DNA of 64,000 nucleotides from Thiothrix subterranea (GCF_016772315.1 NZ_CP053482.1:1178001-1242000), one strand, 5' to 3'; positions 8,416 to 16,992 are shown, numbered from the stretch's first letter. The notes: a model not told the origin generated them from the sequence alone. A program made the numbers and translations.

Positions 8416-9382
8416 TATCATCCTCTTCCAAAAAAGAGTTAGTAAGACTACTTAGTACCCTTTTTTTGGCATCAACATGATGCACAATCGCCCCCAACAA
8501 CAAACTCCAATCCACCACTCCGCAAAAATCCAAGCTCTGCAAATGCCGCAGCCACAACGGATACCGTACTTTCTCCGCCAGCACCGGAATCACGGGAATA
8601 CCAATTTCTTCCGCCATGCTCACTTCATTATGTACCCACTTGGACGTGCGTACTTTCTCAGAAACCACCAACACCATCACATCGCTAGTTTCGAGTTCAG
8701 ATTCCAGCTTGTGATACCACACATCACCGGGTTTCAGACCACTTACATCGCGGAATACCACGAAACCAGCCACCTGCAATTGCTGCTGGATTTCAACAGC
8801 AAGATTCTCACCGTGACTACCATCACGAGCATAACTGATAAAAGCTTTCTTCCCGTTATTTTCATAATCAACAACCGAAGTTACTATAGACGCAGATTTT
8901 TGCTCAACAACCTCCCGTACCACTTCGACTAGCTGATGCTCCATACTGCGTGATTCGATCTGATCGCGTTCATGTTTTAACTTCTGGATAGCCTGACGTT
9001 CCGCAGATAACTGGCGTGCAAGCTCTTCAGCATGGCTTACCCCACTCGTTGCATGAGTTGATTGGGCATTACCTCTAGCTTGCTCAGCTAATGTATCGGT
9101 ACTTGTAGCAAAAACTTTTTTGCGTCTAACCTCAACACTCACTCTTTTACCACGCTGACCAATTCCTGATTTCACAGCCGCTTCACTATGTTTCAGAGGG
9201 CTGTCGGTACCCGGCACCGATGCTCCCTGACGGATGTGAGCCAGTAATTTTAACTTCTGTGCATCCGTGATCCATGCATCTGCGCCATCAACTCGAATAC
9301 CTGAATCCTGTAACTGCTTGAGCAGAAACTCAACGGGGGCATCGATTATCTCGGCAAGTTTTTTAACTGCTATATCTGACAT
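8405..9382 (-). CDS. IF2-N domain / coiled coil / TIR fusion protein
   Basis: A 325-residue protein with an unusual architecture. Residues 1-52 (MSDIAVKKLAEIIDAPVEFL, then LLAHIRQ) match the N-terminal IF2_N domain of bacterial translation initiation factor 2. The basic stretch VSVEVRRKKVF (81-91) also resembles the VNVEVRKKRTY segment that follows in IF2. Residues about 115-160 form a coiled coil. Residues 179-300 are a TIR domain (KKAFISYARDG, VVFRDVSGLKPGDVW, MVLVVSEKV, SKWVHNEV) with E253 at the catalytic position. There is no GTPase domain, so it is not IF2. A GGGAAAA box precedes the ATG. It overlaps the second TIR gene. The function is unknown; defence is an inference. Confidence 0.9.
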   Translation of the reverse strand: MSDIAVKKLAEIIDAPVEFLLKQLQDSGIRVDGADAWITDAQKLKLLAHIRQGASVPGTDSPLKHSEAAVKSGIGQRGKRVSVEVRRKKVFATSTDTLAEQARGNAQSTHATSGVSHAEELARQLSAERQAIQKLKHERDQIESRSMEHQLVEVVREVVEQKSASIVTSVVDYENNGKKAFISYARDGSHGENLAVEIQQQLQVAGFVVFRDVSGLKPGDVWYHKLESELETSDVMVLVVSEKVRTSKWVHNEVSMAEEIGIPVIPVLAEKVRYPLWLRHLQSLDFCGVVDWSLLLGAIVHHVDAKKRVLSSLTNSFLEEDDNDV

Positions 9383-9567
9383 TTATATTTTCCCACATTG
9401 CCAGCCCATTACTACTTGCTCCACCGTTACAAAGCTCCCTCCATGTTCAACATGATTGATAAAGACTCTGGAAATGGAATCAATGTCACTTAATAAAAAA
9501 GAATGCTGCATTAATAGCAGACTAACGGCTGGATGTGAACGACCTTTTTACTTGCCACTATCCACAA

Positions 9568-9603
9568 GCTTAGCTAGACTCATGACTAATCAAGGAGCTA
9601 AGC
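9568..9603. promoter_or_regulatory. Putative operator of the Phd/VapC module
   Basis: Perfect 8-bp inverted repeat GCTTAGCT (9568-9575) and AGCTAAGC (9596-9603), 20 bases apart. It includes the AAGGAG ribosome-binding site and abuts the antitoxin ATG, as expected for an autoregulatory site of a Phd-type antitoxin. Confidence 0.5.
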
Positions 9604-9831
9604 ATGCAAGTCAACATCCACGAAGCCAAAACCCAGCTTTCCCACCTCATACAATGTGTGCTGAACGGGGAAGAAGTCATCATTGCCCGCAACAACCAGC
9701 CCGTGGTACGCCTGCAAGCACTCACCAAACCACCTGCCAAACGCAAACTCGGTTCACTACGCGGCTTGGTCAAACATATCGCTGCTGATTTCGACGCGCC
9801 ACTGGATGATTTTCAGGAATACATGGTATGA
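9604..9831 (+). CDS. Phd/YefM-type antitoxin
   Basis: A 75-residue antitoxin. The N-terminal MQVNIHEAKTQLSHLIQCVL followed by GEEVIIARNNQPVVRL is the Phd/YefM DNA-binding and dimerisation fold. The C-terminus (LRGLVKHIAADFDAPLDDFQ) resembles VapB tails that bind a PIN toxin. AAGGAG stands seven bases before the ATG. It overlaps the toxin gene by four bases (ATGA), the usual coupling of toxin-antitoxin genes. It probably represses its own promoter through the adjacent inverted repeat. Confidence 0.92.
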   Translation: MQVNIHEAKTQLSHLIQCVLNGEEVIIARNNQPVVRLQALTKPPAKRKLGSLRGLVKHIAADFDAPLDDFQEYMV

Positions 9832-10220
9832 GAGCATTATTGGATACGCATACCCTGCTATGGCTAGTCGATAGCCCCGACAAACTGCCCGCCGCAGTCA
9901 CAGCCATCTGCGAAGACGAAAACAATGCTCTATTCATCAGCGTTGCCAGCTTTTGGGAACTGTCGATTAAAATGAGCTTGGGCAAAATTGAACTCGAAGA
10001 TAACGCGCTGGCAAGGCTGCAAACCTGGTGTGACGAGAATACTGTACAATTACTACACATTCAGGTAAGCCATTGCCAGCAAGTGCAAACCTTGCCATTC
10101 CATCATCGTGACCCGTTTGACCGTTTACTGATTGCGCAAGCCATGTGCGAGAAACTGATTCTGCTCAGCGCTGATGGACATTTCACTGATTATGCGGTTG
10201 ATGTCATCTGGAAACATTAA
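9828..10220 (+). CDS. PIN domain ribonuclease toxin (VapC-like)
   Basis: A 130-residue PIN-domain protein. It opens MRALLDTHTLLWLV with the first catalytic Asp. SVASFWELSIK supplies a second acidic residue and HHRDPFDRLLIAQA a third acidic site. This HRDPFDR motif is typical of the VapC subgroup encoded next to Phd/YefM-like antitoxins. Such toxins are Mg2+-dependent endoribonucleases that cleave tRNA or rRNA when the antitoxin is lost. The pair lies next to the TIR operon, but on the opposite strand. Confidence 0.92.
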   Translation: MRALLDTHTLLWLVDSPDKLPAAVTAICEDENNALFISVASFWELSIKMSLGKIELEDNALARLQTWCDENTVQLLHIQVSHCQQVQTLPFHHRDPFDRLLIAQAMCEKLILLSADGHFTDYAVDVIWKH

Positions 10221-10347
10221 CTGAACCCACCACACCAATCATCAGCAAAACCCCCCACTTCATCAAATCCCGCCCCTCTTAATTAATCATACAGCCTTAC
10301 AATTAAGGCAATAAAATCTGTTATTAGACTACTTTCAGGACTCCCCC

Positions 10348-11052
10348 ATGAAAAAGTTTCTTGTCGTCAATGCTGGTCTTGCCGCGCTCATGGGTTCAAG
10401 CATGGCAGAAGCAGGCTTTTCCCCCTATTACGCGGGGGCAGCCATTGGTGCATCCAAAAACAACGGCAATGAAGCCCAATTTTGTGATGAATGCACCGGC
10501 TCACAATTCACCATGCACAAGAAAAATACCGGCGGCGCCAAAGTCCACAAAGTCTACGCGGGTGCCAATTTAAACCCGGTGTTTGGCGTCGAAGCGGAAT
10601 ATGCCAATCTTGGTGACACCTACGCTATCGACATGTACCGCCCGGAATTCGGCATTCCCGGCGGACGCGCTGAATACGCCAAAGCCCGTCAAAAAACCCG
10701 TGGCATCGGTATCAGCGCCAAAGCCAATCACCGTATTACCCGCAAGACCTCGGTCTACGGCAAAGCCGGTGCATTTGCTTGGGAAAATAAAAACAGCATG
10801 GATTACACCAACCTCGATGGCATCAATGAACGCTACAAAAGCACCGACCGGGGCGTTAGCCCAACGGTAGGGCTTGGCGTTGAACACGAAGTAACCGATC
10901 GCATCAGCATTCGGGTGGGGTGGGATCGCACTTTTGACACCGGCAAAGGCGACCGTTTCTTAGAGTTGGATGCGAATAAAAACGTTGTTGATTTACACAG
11001 CGTTAAAACCGACACCGACATGATCTACGTCGGCGCAACCTTTAACTTTTAA
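10348..11052 (+). CDS. Outer membrane beta-barrel protein
   Basis: A 234-residue protein with a clear signal peptide (MKKFLVVNAGLAALMGSSMA, then EAG). The mature part alternates polar and hydrophobic residues, with motifs such as FGVEAEYANLGD, GIGISAKANHR, VYGKAGAFAWEN and RISIRVGWDRTF. It ends [11 protein letters not shown] with a terminal Phe, as outer-membrane OmpA-like or OmpW-like eight-stranded barrels do. No OmpA peptidoglycan-binding domain is present. Two cysteines (FCDECTG) lie in the first extracellular-loop region. The function is not clear. Confidence 0.8.
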   Translation: MKKFLVVNAGLAALMGSSMAEAGFSPYYAGAAIGASKNNGNEAQFCDECTGSQFTMHKKNTGGAKVHKVYAGANLNPVFGVEAEYANLGDTYAIDMYRPEFGIPGGRAEYAKARQKTRGIGISAKANHRITRKTSVYGKAGAFAWENKNSMDYTNLDGINERYKSTDRGVSPTVGLGVEHEVTDRISIRVGWDRTFDTGKGDRFLELDANKNVVDLHSVKTDTDMIYVGATFNF

Positions 11053-11768
11053 ACCGACGGCGGGGCAAATAAACACTTGCCCCCAGCCTTGGTGATAGCG
11101 GCAACACGCTCCGCATGTGCCGCCAATTCATCTTCACTTGCCGGAATTACCCGCAAGCGACTCACGTCTGCCGTCACGCGCCGAATGACCGCGCCACCTT
11201 GTTGCCCATCACGATTGCCATCTTCTGCACCTAGCAACAAGCTGACTTGCCCGCCCGTCATCGCTAGGTAGACATCCGCCAAAATCTCCGCATCCAGCAA
11301 CGCGCCATGCAAAGTACGGTGAGCATTATTGATTTCGTAACGCTTACACAATGCATCCAAACTGGCGCGTTGACCCGGGAACAATTGCCGCGCCATCCGC
11401 AACGTATCGGTCACGCTGCAAGCGTCCGTGATCGGCTGATGCGCCGGGTTCACCAAGCGCAATTCGTGGTTAATGAAACCAATATCAAACGGCGCGTTGT
11501 GGATAATTAGCTCAGCTCCGCGCACATACGCGAGAAAATCATCCATAACCGCTTCAAAACGCGGCTTATCCGCCAAAAAATCATTGGTGATGCCGTGAAC
11601 TTCAATCGCCCCCGCATCAATTTCGCGATCCGGTTGCAAATAAACGTGGAAATTATTCCCCGTCAAGCGGCGGTTGAGCATTTCCACGCAACCAATTTCG
11701 ATAATGCGATGCCCCTCTTTCGGTTCGAGGCCGGTGGTTTCGGTATCCAGAATGATTTGGCGACTCAT
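11049..11768 (-). CDS. dnaQ: DNA polymerase III epsilon subunit (proofreading exonuclease)
   Basis: A 239-residue DEDDh exonuclease, close in length to E. coli epsilon. Exo I is [10 protein letters not shown], Exo II is HNAPFDIGF, and Exo III is [14 protein letters not shown]. It removes misincorporated nucleotides within the Pol III core. Its start overlaps the end of rnhA by four bases, so the two are translationally coupled on the same strand. In E. coli dnaQ and rnhA are adjacent but divergent. Its stop overlaps the stop of the convergent barrel-protein gene by four bases. Confidence 0.97.
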   Translation of the reverse strand: MSRQIILDTETTGLEPKEGHRIIEIGCVEMLNRRLTGNNFHVYLQPDREIDAGAIEVHGITNDFLADKPRFEAVMDDFLAYVRGAELIIHNAPFDIGFINHELRLVNPAHQPITDACSVTDTLRMARQLFPGQRASLDALCKRYEINNAHRTLHGALLDAEILADVYLAMTGGQVSLLLGAEDGNRDGQQGGAVIRRVTADVSRLRVIPASEDELAAHAERVAAITKAGGKCLFAPPSV

Positions 11769-12208
11769 AGTTTCTTCTCGTCGATGGCTTGATTAGCCAA
11801 TTGATCTACTCGTTCGTTTTCGGCGTGTCCGCTATGGCCTTTCACCCAACGCCAATCAATTTTATGTTGTGCGGAAGCCACATCCAGACGTTGCCACAGT
11901 TCTTGATTTTTGACCGGTTTGCCCGCTGCTGTTTTCCAACCTTTGCGTTTCCAACCGGCTAACCATTCGGTAATGCCTTGGCGCACGTATTGGGAATCGG
12001 TGGTTAATATCACGTCACAAGGGCGTTTCAAAGTTTCCAAGGCTTGGATGGCAGCCATGAGTTCCATTTGATTATTGGTAGTCAACGGTTGATAGCCGTA
12101 GAGTTCGCGCTCTACGCCATTGTAGCGCAGCAAAGCACCCCAACCACCCGGCCCCGGATTACCACGACACGCCCCATCGGTGAAAATTTCAACTGTATTA
12201 TTTGGCAT
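11765..12208 (-). CDS. rnhA: Ribonuclease HI
   Basis: A 147-residue RNase H that cleaves RNA in RNA-DNA hybrids. The catalytic carboxylates are visible: [17 protein letters not shown] (Asp), NQMELMAA (Glu), LTTDSQYV (Asp) and [11 protein letters not shown] (Asp). The length matches the family. I chose ATG 12208 ([12 protein letters not shown]) rather than an upstream in-frame start at 12232. The gene overlaps the 3' end of the methyltransferase gene and the start of dnaQ, forming a tight operon. Confidence 0.97.
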   Translation of the reverse strand: MPNNTVEIFTDGACRGNPGPGGWGALLRYNGVERELYGYQPLTTNNQMELMAAIQALETLKRPCDVILTTDSQYVRQGITEWLAGWKRKGWKTAAGKPVKNQELWQRLDVASAQHKIDWRWVKGHSGHAENERVDQLANQAIDEKKL

Positions 12209-12998
12209 TTTTTGGCTCTTTACGGGACGCACGCCCTGCCCCCGGATTCACAATCATTCCCGGACGCAACAACGGTTTGACCTTACGCGACGGCAATAAA
12301 GGCGTCATATTGGATACTTTTTTCTGGACATGAAGAATATACACATTACCCGTCATTAAGCGGTACTGACTGCCCAAATGGTCTAACCAACGCGCCCGTT
12401 TGAACAGGTAATCACCACCGAATACCGGACAAAATCCCGCCGATGCGGTTTCACACACCTCAAACCCCAGTACGCTCAACCATTCACGCACCCGAAACGT
12501 GGAATAAAACTGGCAAGGCCGCGCTTTAGGGTTATGCCAGTAACGCAGTTGCGCCAAACCCTTGAAACTCATCGGGTTAAACCCAATCAAGATGCAATGA
12601 CCTTCCGGCACTAACACCCGCTCAATTTCGCGTAATACTTGGTGCGGGCTGCGGGTACAATCCAAAGCGTGGCTGGCGACGACCAAATCCAGATTGTTCA
12701 AAGCAAACGGCAATTGTTCAGGCGTACCGACAATACTGGCTTGTTCACCGGGCAATATGCCTAAGGAAAACTGGCTCGCCACCCGTGATTCTTGCAAAAA
12801 CGAATGCTGGCCTGCCAACACGCCCGTTTCTAAGGCGTAATAGCCGAAAATGTCCGCACTCATCCGACTGACAATGCTTTGCACCCGCGCCAAGGTTGCC
12901 TGCCCTGCCGACGTAGCGTACCAATCCCGACACAGTTTGACTCCGGCGGGCGGCAATGAAGTGGTAGAGGTGACGTTCAGCGATTTTTCCTTGTTCAC
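12198..12998 (-). CDS. SAM-dependent methyltransferase (YafS-like)
   Basis: A 266-residue methyltransferase. Residues about 85-135 ([55 protein letters not shown]) form the second half of a class I SAM-binding fold. The usual GxGxG motif is degenerate, as in YafS proteins. The neighbourhood (rnhA-dnaQ on one side, divergent mltD on the other) is the same as for E. coli yafS, which supports orthology. The substrate is unknown. The C-terminal tail is basic and rich in proline ([10 protein letters not shown]). Confidence 0.8.
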   Translation of the reverse strand: MNKEKSLNVTSTTSLPPAGVKLCRDWYATSAGQATLARVQSIVSRMSADIFGYYALETGVLAGQHSFLQESRVASQFSLGILPGEQASIVGTPEQLPFALNNLDLVVASHALDCTRSPHQVLREIERVLVPEGHCILIGFNPMSFKGLAQLRYWHNPKARPCQFYSTFRVREWLSVLGFEVCETASAGFCPVFGGDYLFKRARWLDHLGSQYRLMTGNVYILHVQKKVSNMTPLLPSRKVKPLLRPGMIVNPGAGRASRKEPKNAK

Positions 12999-13146
12999 AA
13001 GTGGCAGACGTATTATATTCGCAGCAGATCAGGCTAATTACAAAAACTTATGAAGAGTATTCAGTTACTCGGCTGCTATCGTGCATACCATTATAACGAC
13101 GAATCAAGAGCAACATAAGAACAACAAGGTCAATGGGGTTTTAAAC

Positions 13147-14424
13147 ATGATAATAATAAATAAGCAGACGCTGATGGCAGCGTCTATCCTAGCACTGTTT
13201 ACCGGCACCGGCTGCTCCAACACCATGGGCAAAGCGGAACACGCCAGCCAACAACCAACGCTACGCAAAGCCGCTTTACACACGCCCAATCTTGCTGACG
13301 CGCAACCACAAAAGCCGACCTTGGATGAAGATTTCGATACGTGGGAACGGGTATTTCGGGGCTTTCAACTCAGTGATCAATACAGCAAACACCCGCAGGT
13401 GCAACGCTTTGTTAATTATTACGGGCGAAATCCGGCACAATTAAACTTGCTCTCCGAACGTGCCAGCGTGTTCCTGCACATGATTGTGCACGAAGTGGAA
13501 CGCCGTGGAATGCCCAACGAATTGGCATTGCTGCCTTTTGTGGAAAGCGCTTTCGACGCGGACGTGTTTTCTCATGCCGGTGCAGCGGGGCTGTGGCAAT
13601 TTATCCCCGATACCGGGCGACGTTACGGCTTACAGCAAGCGAAATCCTACGATGCCCGCATGGATCCGTTTGCCGCAACCGGCGCGGCGCTCACATATTT
13701 GCAAAAACTCAACAACGATTTCAACGGTGATTGGTTATTGGCACTCGCCGCTTACAATTGCGGTGAAAACCGGGTGCAACGTGAAATTGACCGCAACCGC
13801 GCCAAAGGCTTACCCACCACGTTTTGGCATTTGTCATTACCCAAAGAAACCCGTGAATACGTGCCGCGTTTGCTGGCCTTCAAAGAGTTGATTGGCAATG
13901 CGCCGCGTTACGGCATTACGCTGCCAGAAACCCCGAATCAAGCCCGTTTAGCGCAATTGCACATCGACAAGCCGGTGGATTTACGCCAAGCCGCCTTACA
14001 AGCCGGTTTGGAAGCTGACACCTTATTGAATTTAAACCCGTGTTTCCGCAGCGGCGTGACGACCCCGCAATATTCCAACCGCATTGTGCTGCCGCGCCAA
14101 TACGCCCAGCAACTGATGACCGTGATTGATGCGTTGCCTGCTGCCAGTCACCCGGTGTATGCCAGTGCTTCGGCCAGCGGTTACAACAAATTGGCGACCA
14201 CGCGCATTGGCAAAAAATCCAGTAAAATTGCCAAAGCCAAAACGAAAGCCAGCGCCAAAGTGCATACCGTGAAACGGGGTGATACTTTGCAATCCATCGC
14301 CCAACGCCACGGCACGTCGGTACAAACCTTGATGAAACGTAACAGCAAACGCAGCTCCAAATTAAAAGTGGGTGAACGTTTGGAGGTGATTGCAGCGATC
14401 GAAGGAGCGACTAGCCACTCATGA
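13147..14424 (+). CDS. mltD: Membrane-bound lytic murein transglycosylase D
   Basis: A 425-residue lipoprotein that cleaves peptidoglycan glycan strands. ATG 13147 gives a lipoprotein signal with Cys in LFTGTGCSNTMG. The SLT domain follows, with the catalytic Glu in LPFVESAFDADV, then SHAGAAGLWQFIPDTGR, and AAYNCGENRV. The C-terminus carries one LysM domain (VHTVKRGDTLQSIAQRHG) that should bind peptidoglycan; E. coli MltD has more. A lysine- and alanine-rich linker separates the two. It overlaps the FHA gene by four bases and is divergent from the yafS-like gene, as in enterobacteria. Confidence 0.95.
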   Translation: MIIINKQTLMAASILALFTGTGCSNTMGKAEHASQQPTLRKAALHTPNLADAQPQKPTLDEDFDTWERVFRGFQLSDQYSKHPQVQRFVNYYGRNPAQLNLLSERASVFLHMIVHEVERRGMPNELALLPFVESAFDADVFSHAGAAGLWQFIPDTGRRYGLQQAKSYDARMDPFAATGAALTYLQKLNNDFNGDWLLALAAYNCGENRVQREIDRNRAKGLPTTFWHLSLPKETREYVPRLLAFKELIGNAPRYGITLPETPNQARLAQLHIDKPVDLRQAALQAGLEADTLLNLNPCFRSGVTTPQYSNRIVLPRQYAQQLMTVIDALPAASHPVYASASASGYNKLATTRIGKKSSKIAKAKTKASAKVHTVKRGDTLQSIAQRHGTSVQTLMKRNSKRSSKLKVGERLEVIAAIEGATSHS

Positions 14425-15035
14425 GCGAACTAATTGTCATGTTTGATAAACAAATTCTCAAACGCCTTGCGGTAAAAAAAACCAGCATTACGTTTGGGCG
14501 GCATGGCAAATCCGACATTGCGCTACCCGACCGCACCATCAGCAATAACCACGCGCGAATTACCGTGGTGCGCGATGATTGCTTTTTGGAAGATTTGCAA
14601 AGTACCAATGGCACTTACGTCAACCAACAACAGATTGACCGCCATTTGCTAACGGATGGCGACATCATTGGTTTGGGGAAATACCAAGTGGTGTTCCGTA
14701 CTGATCAGGGTTTAGCGGTGCAACTCAAACGCCTCAGCATCCACCCCAAACTGATGGATTCAAGTTACACGGCATGGCTACAAGTGCTAAATGGCAGCAA
14801 ATCCGGGTACATTATTCCCTTAAAAGCCGAACGTTTGGTACTGGGCAATCAAACGACGGGGCAAATCGTCATTGAGTGCTCTCCCCAAGGGCAGTATATT
14901 ACGCGGGAAACGGGGACGATGAATAACCACCGTACCCGCACGTTGGTCGCTGGCGATACCCTGCGGGTAGAAGAAACCAGCCTCCAGTTTTGCCTGAAGG
15001 ATCATAATGCCAGCAACCTCACCGCCCCCAGCTAA
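14421..15035 (+). CDS. FHA domain protein
   Basis: A 204-residue cytoplasmic protein. Residues about 20-95 form a forkhead-associated domain with FGRHGKSDIALPD, SNNHARI and LQSTNGTYVN, the residues that bind phosphothreonine peptides. The C-terminal half (KAERLVLGNQTTGQ to LRVEETSLQFCL) looks like a second, degenerate FHA fold without the binding residues. Its start overlaps mltD by four bases and its end overlaps the fau gene by 29 bases, so it belongs to a three-gene operon. No kinase is nearby, so its partner is unknown. Confidence 0.85.
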   Translation: MSELIVMFDKQILKRLAVKKTSITFGRHGKSDIALPDRTISNNHARITVVRDDCFLEDLQSTNGTYVNQQQIDRHLLTDGDIIGLGKYQVVFRTDQGLAVQLKRLSIHPKLMDSSYTAWLQVLNGSKSGYIIPLKAERLVLGNQTTGQIVIECSPQGQYITRETGTMNNHRTRTLVAGDTLRVEETSLQFCLKDHNASNLTAPS

Positions 15036-15624
15036 CCCCAGCTTACGCCGTACTATGCAACGCCAACGGGCAGCGCTGCCCCAAGCATTGCAAGCGCAAC
15101 TCTCCCAACAAGCTGTCCAACATCTGACCAAACAACGCGCATTTCGCAATGCACGGCACATAGCACTGTATTTACCGGTGAGAGGCGAAGCTGACCCGCG
15201 CAACGTGCGCCAACACGCCTTGCCACAGCAACGTTTTTATTTGCCGGTGCTATCGCCTTTTAAAGATGGGCGCTTGTGGTTTGTACGCTGGGATGCCAAT
15301 ACCCGTTTCCGCCTGAATCGCTTTCGCATCCCTGAACCTTACCCGCGTTACCGTGACCGTCGCCCCGCCGCTTGGTTGGATTTGGTTATTACCCCGCTGG
15401 TCGCTTTTGATCACACCGGTACACGCATGGGCATGGGTGGCGGTTTTTACGATCGAACCTTTGGCTTCAAACGCACGCGGTCTACCAGCAAACGCCCACA
15501 TCTCTGCGGCTTTGCTTATAGCTTTCAACAAATCAATTATTTAATGCGCCAATCGTGGGATATACCGTTGGATATGGTCAGCTCGGAGCAGAGTTTTTTT
15601 CATTTCGGCACTGGCATATATTAG
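15007..15624 (+). CDS. fau: 5-formyltetrahydrofolate cyclo-ligase
   Basis: A 205-residue enzyme that converts 5-formyl-THF to 5,10-methenyl-THF using ATP. The family signature GTRMGMGGGFYDRTF is present near residue 140. Conserved YLPVRGEADPR and DLVITPLVAFD also appear, and an N-terminal basic segment (LRRTMQRQRAALP) is typical. The 29-base overlap with the FHA gene is unusually long, but the start ATG is supported by the family's N-terminal pattern. E. coli ygfA is the counterpart. Confidence 0.9.
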   Translation: MPATSPPPANPSLRRTMQRQRAALPQALQAQLSQQAVQHLTKQRAFRNARHIALYLPVRGEADPRNVRQHALPQQRFYLPVLSPFKDGRLWFVRWDANTRFRLNRFRIPEPYPRYRDRRPAAWLDLVITPLVAFDHTGTRMGMGGGFYDRTFGFKRTRSTSKRPHLCGFAYSFQQINYLMRQSWDIPLDMVSSEQSFFHFGTGIY

Positions 15625-15694
15625 AATATGCTGATATAGTGTTTGCATGGTCAGGGTAAGCCTGAGACGACATAACCGCATAGGAGATATTGAG

Positions 15695-16174
15695 ATGAAA
15701 AAATTATTAATCGGTCTGAGCCTGTTGGCTTTTTCTGCTGGCGCAAGCGCTAACGACTTCTTTGGTGGCAACAACGGCGAATGGAAAATGGGTCCACAAG
15801 GCCCGTACTACGAAGAAAGTGATTTTCCAGAATGGACGCCAATGTACTGGATGGAAGAAATGATGGACAGCTTCGACAGCGAAGATGGCTATGGCGGTGG
15901 TGATGAAGGCTTCATGGGCGGTATGCCATTCATGGGCAATAACAGCAATATGCCGTTCATGGGCAATAATAACAACTACCCAATGATGGCGCCGCAAATG
16001 GGTATGCCAATGGGCGCTCCGATGATGGCGCCGCAAATGGGTATGCCGATGATGGCGCCGCAAATGGGTATGCCAATGGGTGCTCCAATGATGGCGCCAC
16101 AAATGGCCCCGATGCCTGCAATGCCACCGATGCCAACTGCTCCGGGCGCAACCCCAGGCCCTTCTGCTAACTAA
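15695..16174 (+). CDS. Secreted low-complexity protein, sulfur-globule-protein-like (1)
   Basis: A 159-residue protein with a Sec signal (MKKLLIGLSLLAFSAGASA). Start 15695 is preceded by TAGGAGA. The mature part is acidic at first (YYEESDFPEWTPMYWMEEMM). It then becomes rich in Gly, Asn, Met and Pro, with PFMGNN units and tandem MMAPQMGMPMGAP units that end in a Pro/Ala tail. Sulfur globule envelope proteins of sulfur oxidisers are small, secreted and low in complexity, and sulfur globules of Thiothrix-type cells lie outside the cytoplasm. The assignment is by composition, size and pairing with the next gene, not by a motif. Confidence 0.55.
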   Translation: MKKLLIGLSLLAFSAGASANDFFGGNNGEWKMGPQGPYYEESDFPEWTPMYWMEEMMDSFDSEDGYGGGDEGFMGGMPFMGNNSNMPFMGNNNNYPMMAPQMGMPMGAPMMAPQMGMPMMAPQMGMPMGAPMMAPQMAPMPAMPPMPTAPGATPGPSAN

Positions 16175-16196
16175 TTTTAGCCAAAGCAGTTATACT

Positions 16197-16226
16197 AAAC
16201 AGGTCGGTTTATCCGGCCTGTTTTCG
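16197..16226 (+). terminator. Terminator or attenuator between the two globule-like genes
   Basis: AAACAGGTCGG and CCGGCCTGTTTT form a stem with a short loop and a T run, 20 bases after the first gene and before the second. It could lower read-through, so the upstream protein would be made in excess. Confidence 0.75.
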
Positions 16227-16260
16227 TATTAGCGTGACAAAATACACTGGGAGCAACTCC

Positions 16261-16917
16261 ATGAAAAAAATGATCGCAAGCATCCTCTTGGCAGGCATCG
16301 CAGGCAGTGCCAATGCAGGCGGCTGGGGCTTTGACAACTTCGACATGAATCCCAATATGAATTGGGGCAATAACCAATCATGGGGTAATGGCCCTGGCAA
16401 TGGTTTCAATATGGGCAATGGCCCGTCATGGGGTGGTGGTCCGAATATGGGGTGGGGAAATGGCTCGAACATGCCCTTCAACTGGAATAATGGCCCGTCA
16501 TGGGGTAACAACAACCCTTGGAACAATGGCATGACCATGCCCTTCAACTGGAATAACGGCCCCTCATGGAATGGCGCTAATATGCCCTTCAACTGGAATA
16601 ACGGCCCAAGCTTCCCCGGTATGGACTGGAGCAACAACAACCAACGCCGTTACCCACGTCCGGTAGCACCGTTAGGAATGCAACCCGGCATGAACAACAA
16701 TTTGCCACCGTTCATGATTCCGCCAATGCCGCCGGTAACACCGACCGCACCTAGCGCAATGCCGGAAACATCAACCACCGCACCTACGCCCGACACTGCA
16801 CCTGCACCACAAGCAGCAATGCCAGCGGCGGCAACACCCGCGACTGATGCTGCCCCACCCGCAGCAACGCCAGCACCAGCGGCAACAACAACCGCTCCAG
16901 GGCCTGTCACACAGTAA
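16261..16917 (+). CDS. Secreted low-complexity protein, sulfur-globule-protein-like (2)
   Basis: A 218-residue protein with a Sec signal (MKKMIASILLAGIAGSANA). ATG 16261 is preceded by GGGAG. The mature part is rich in Gly, Asn and Trp, with WGNN and GNGPSWG units and three copies of MPFNWNNGPS. The last 80 residues are almost only Pro, Ala and Thr. The Gly/Asn/Trp-rich part resembles described sulfur globule envelope proteins of purple sulfur bacteria. No cysteines follow the signal. It lies behind a terminator-like hairpin shared with the preceding gene, so both may share one promoter. Confidence 0.6.
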   Translation: MKKMIASILLAGIAGSANAGGWGFDNFDMNPNMNWGNNQSWGNGPGNGFNMGNGPSWGGGPNMGWGNGSNMPFNWNNGPSWGNNNPWNNGMTMPFNWNNGPSWNGANMPFNWNNGPSFPGMDWSNNNQRRYPRPVAPLGMQPGMNNNLPPFMIPPMPPVTPTAPSAMPETSTTAPTPDTAPAPQAAMPAAATPATDAAPPAATPAPAATTTAPGPVTQ

Positions 16918-16923
16918 TCACTT

Positions 16924-16953
16924 GGAAAGGGCGAATCATTATTCGCCCCTTCC
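16924..16953 (+). terminator. Rho-independent terminator
   Basis: GGAAAGGGCGAAT and ATTCGCCCCTTCC form a 13-base stem (one mismatch) around CATT, just after the second globule-like gene. The T run is short. Confidence 0.65.
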
Positions 16954-16992
16954 TGCTATATCGCGCATCGAAACTGTCACGGAACGACCAAC

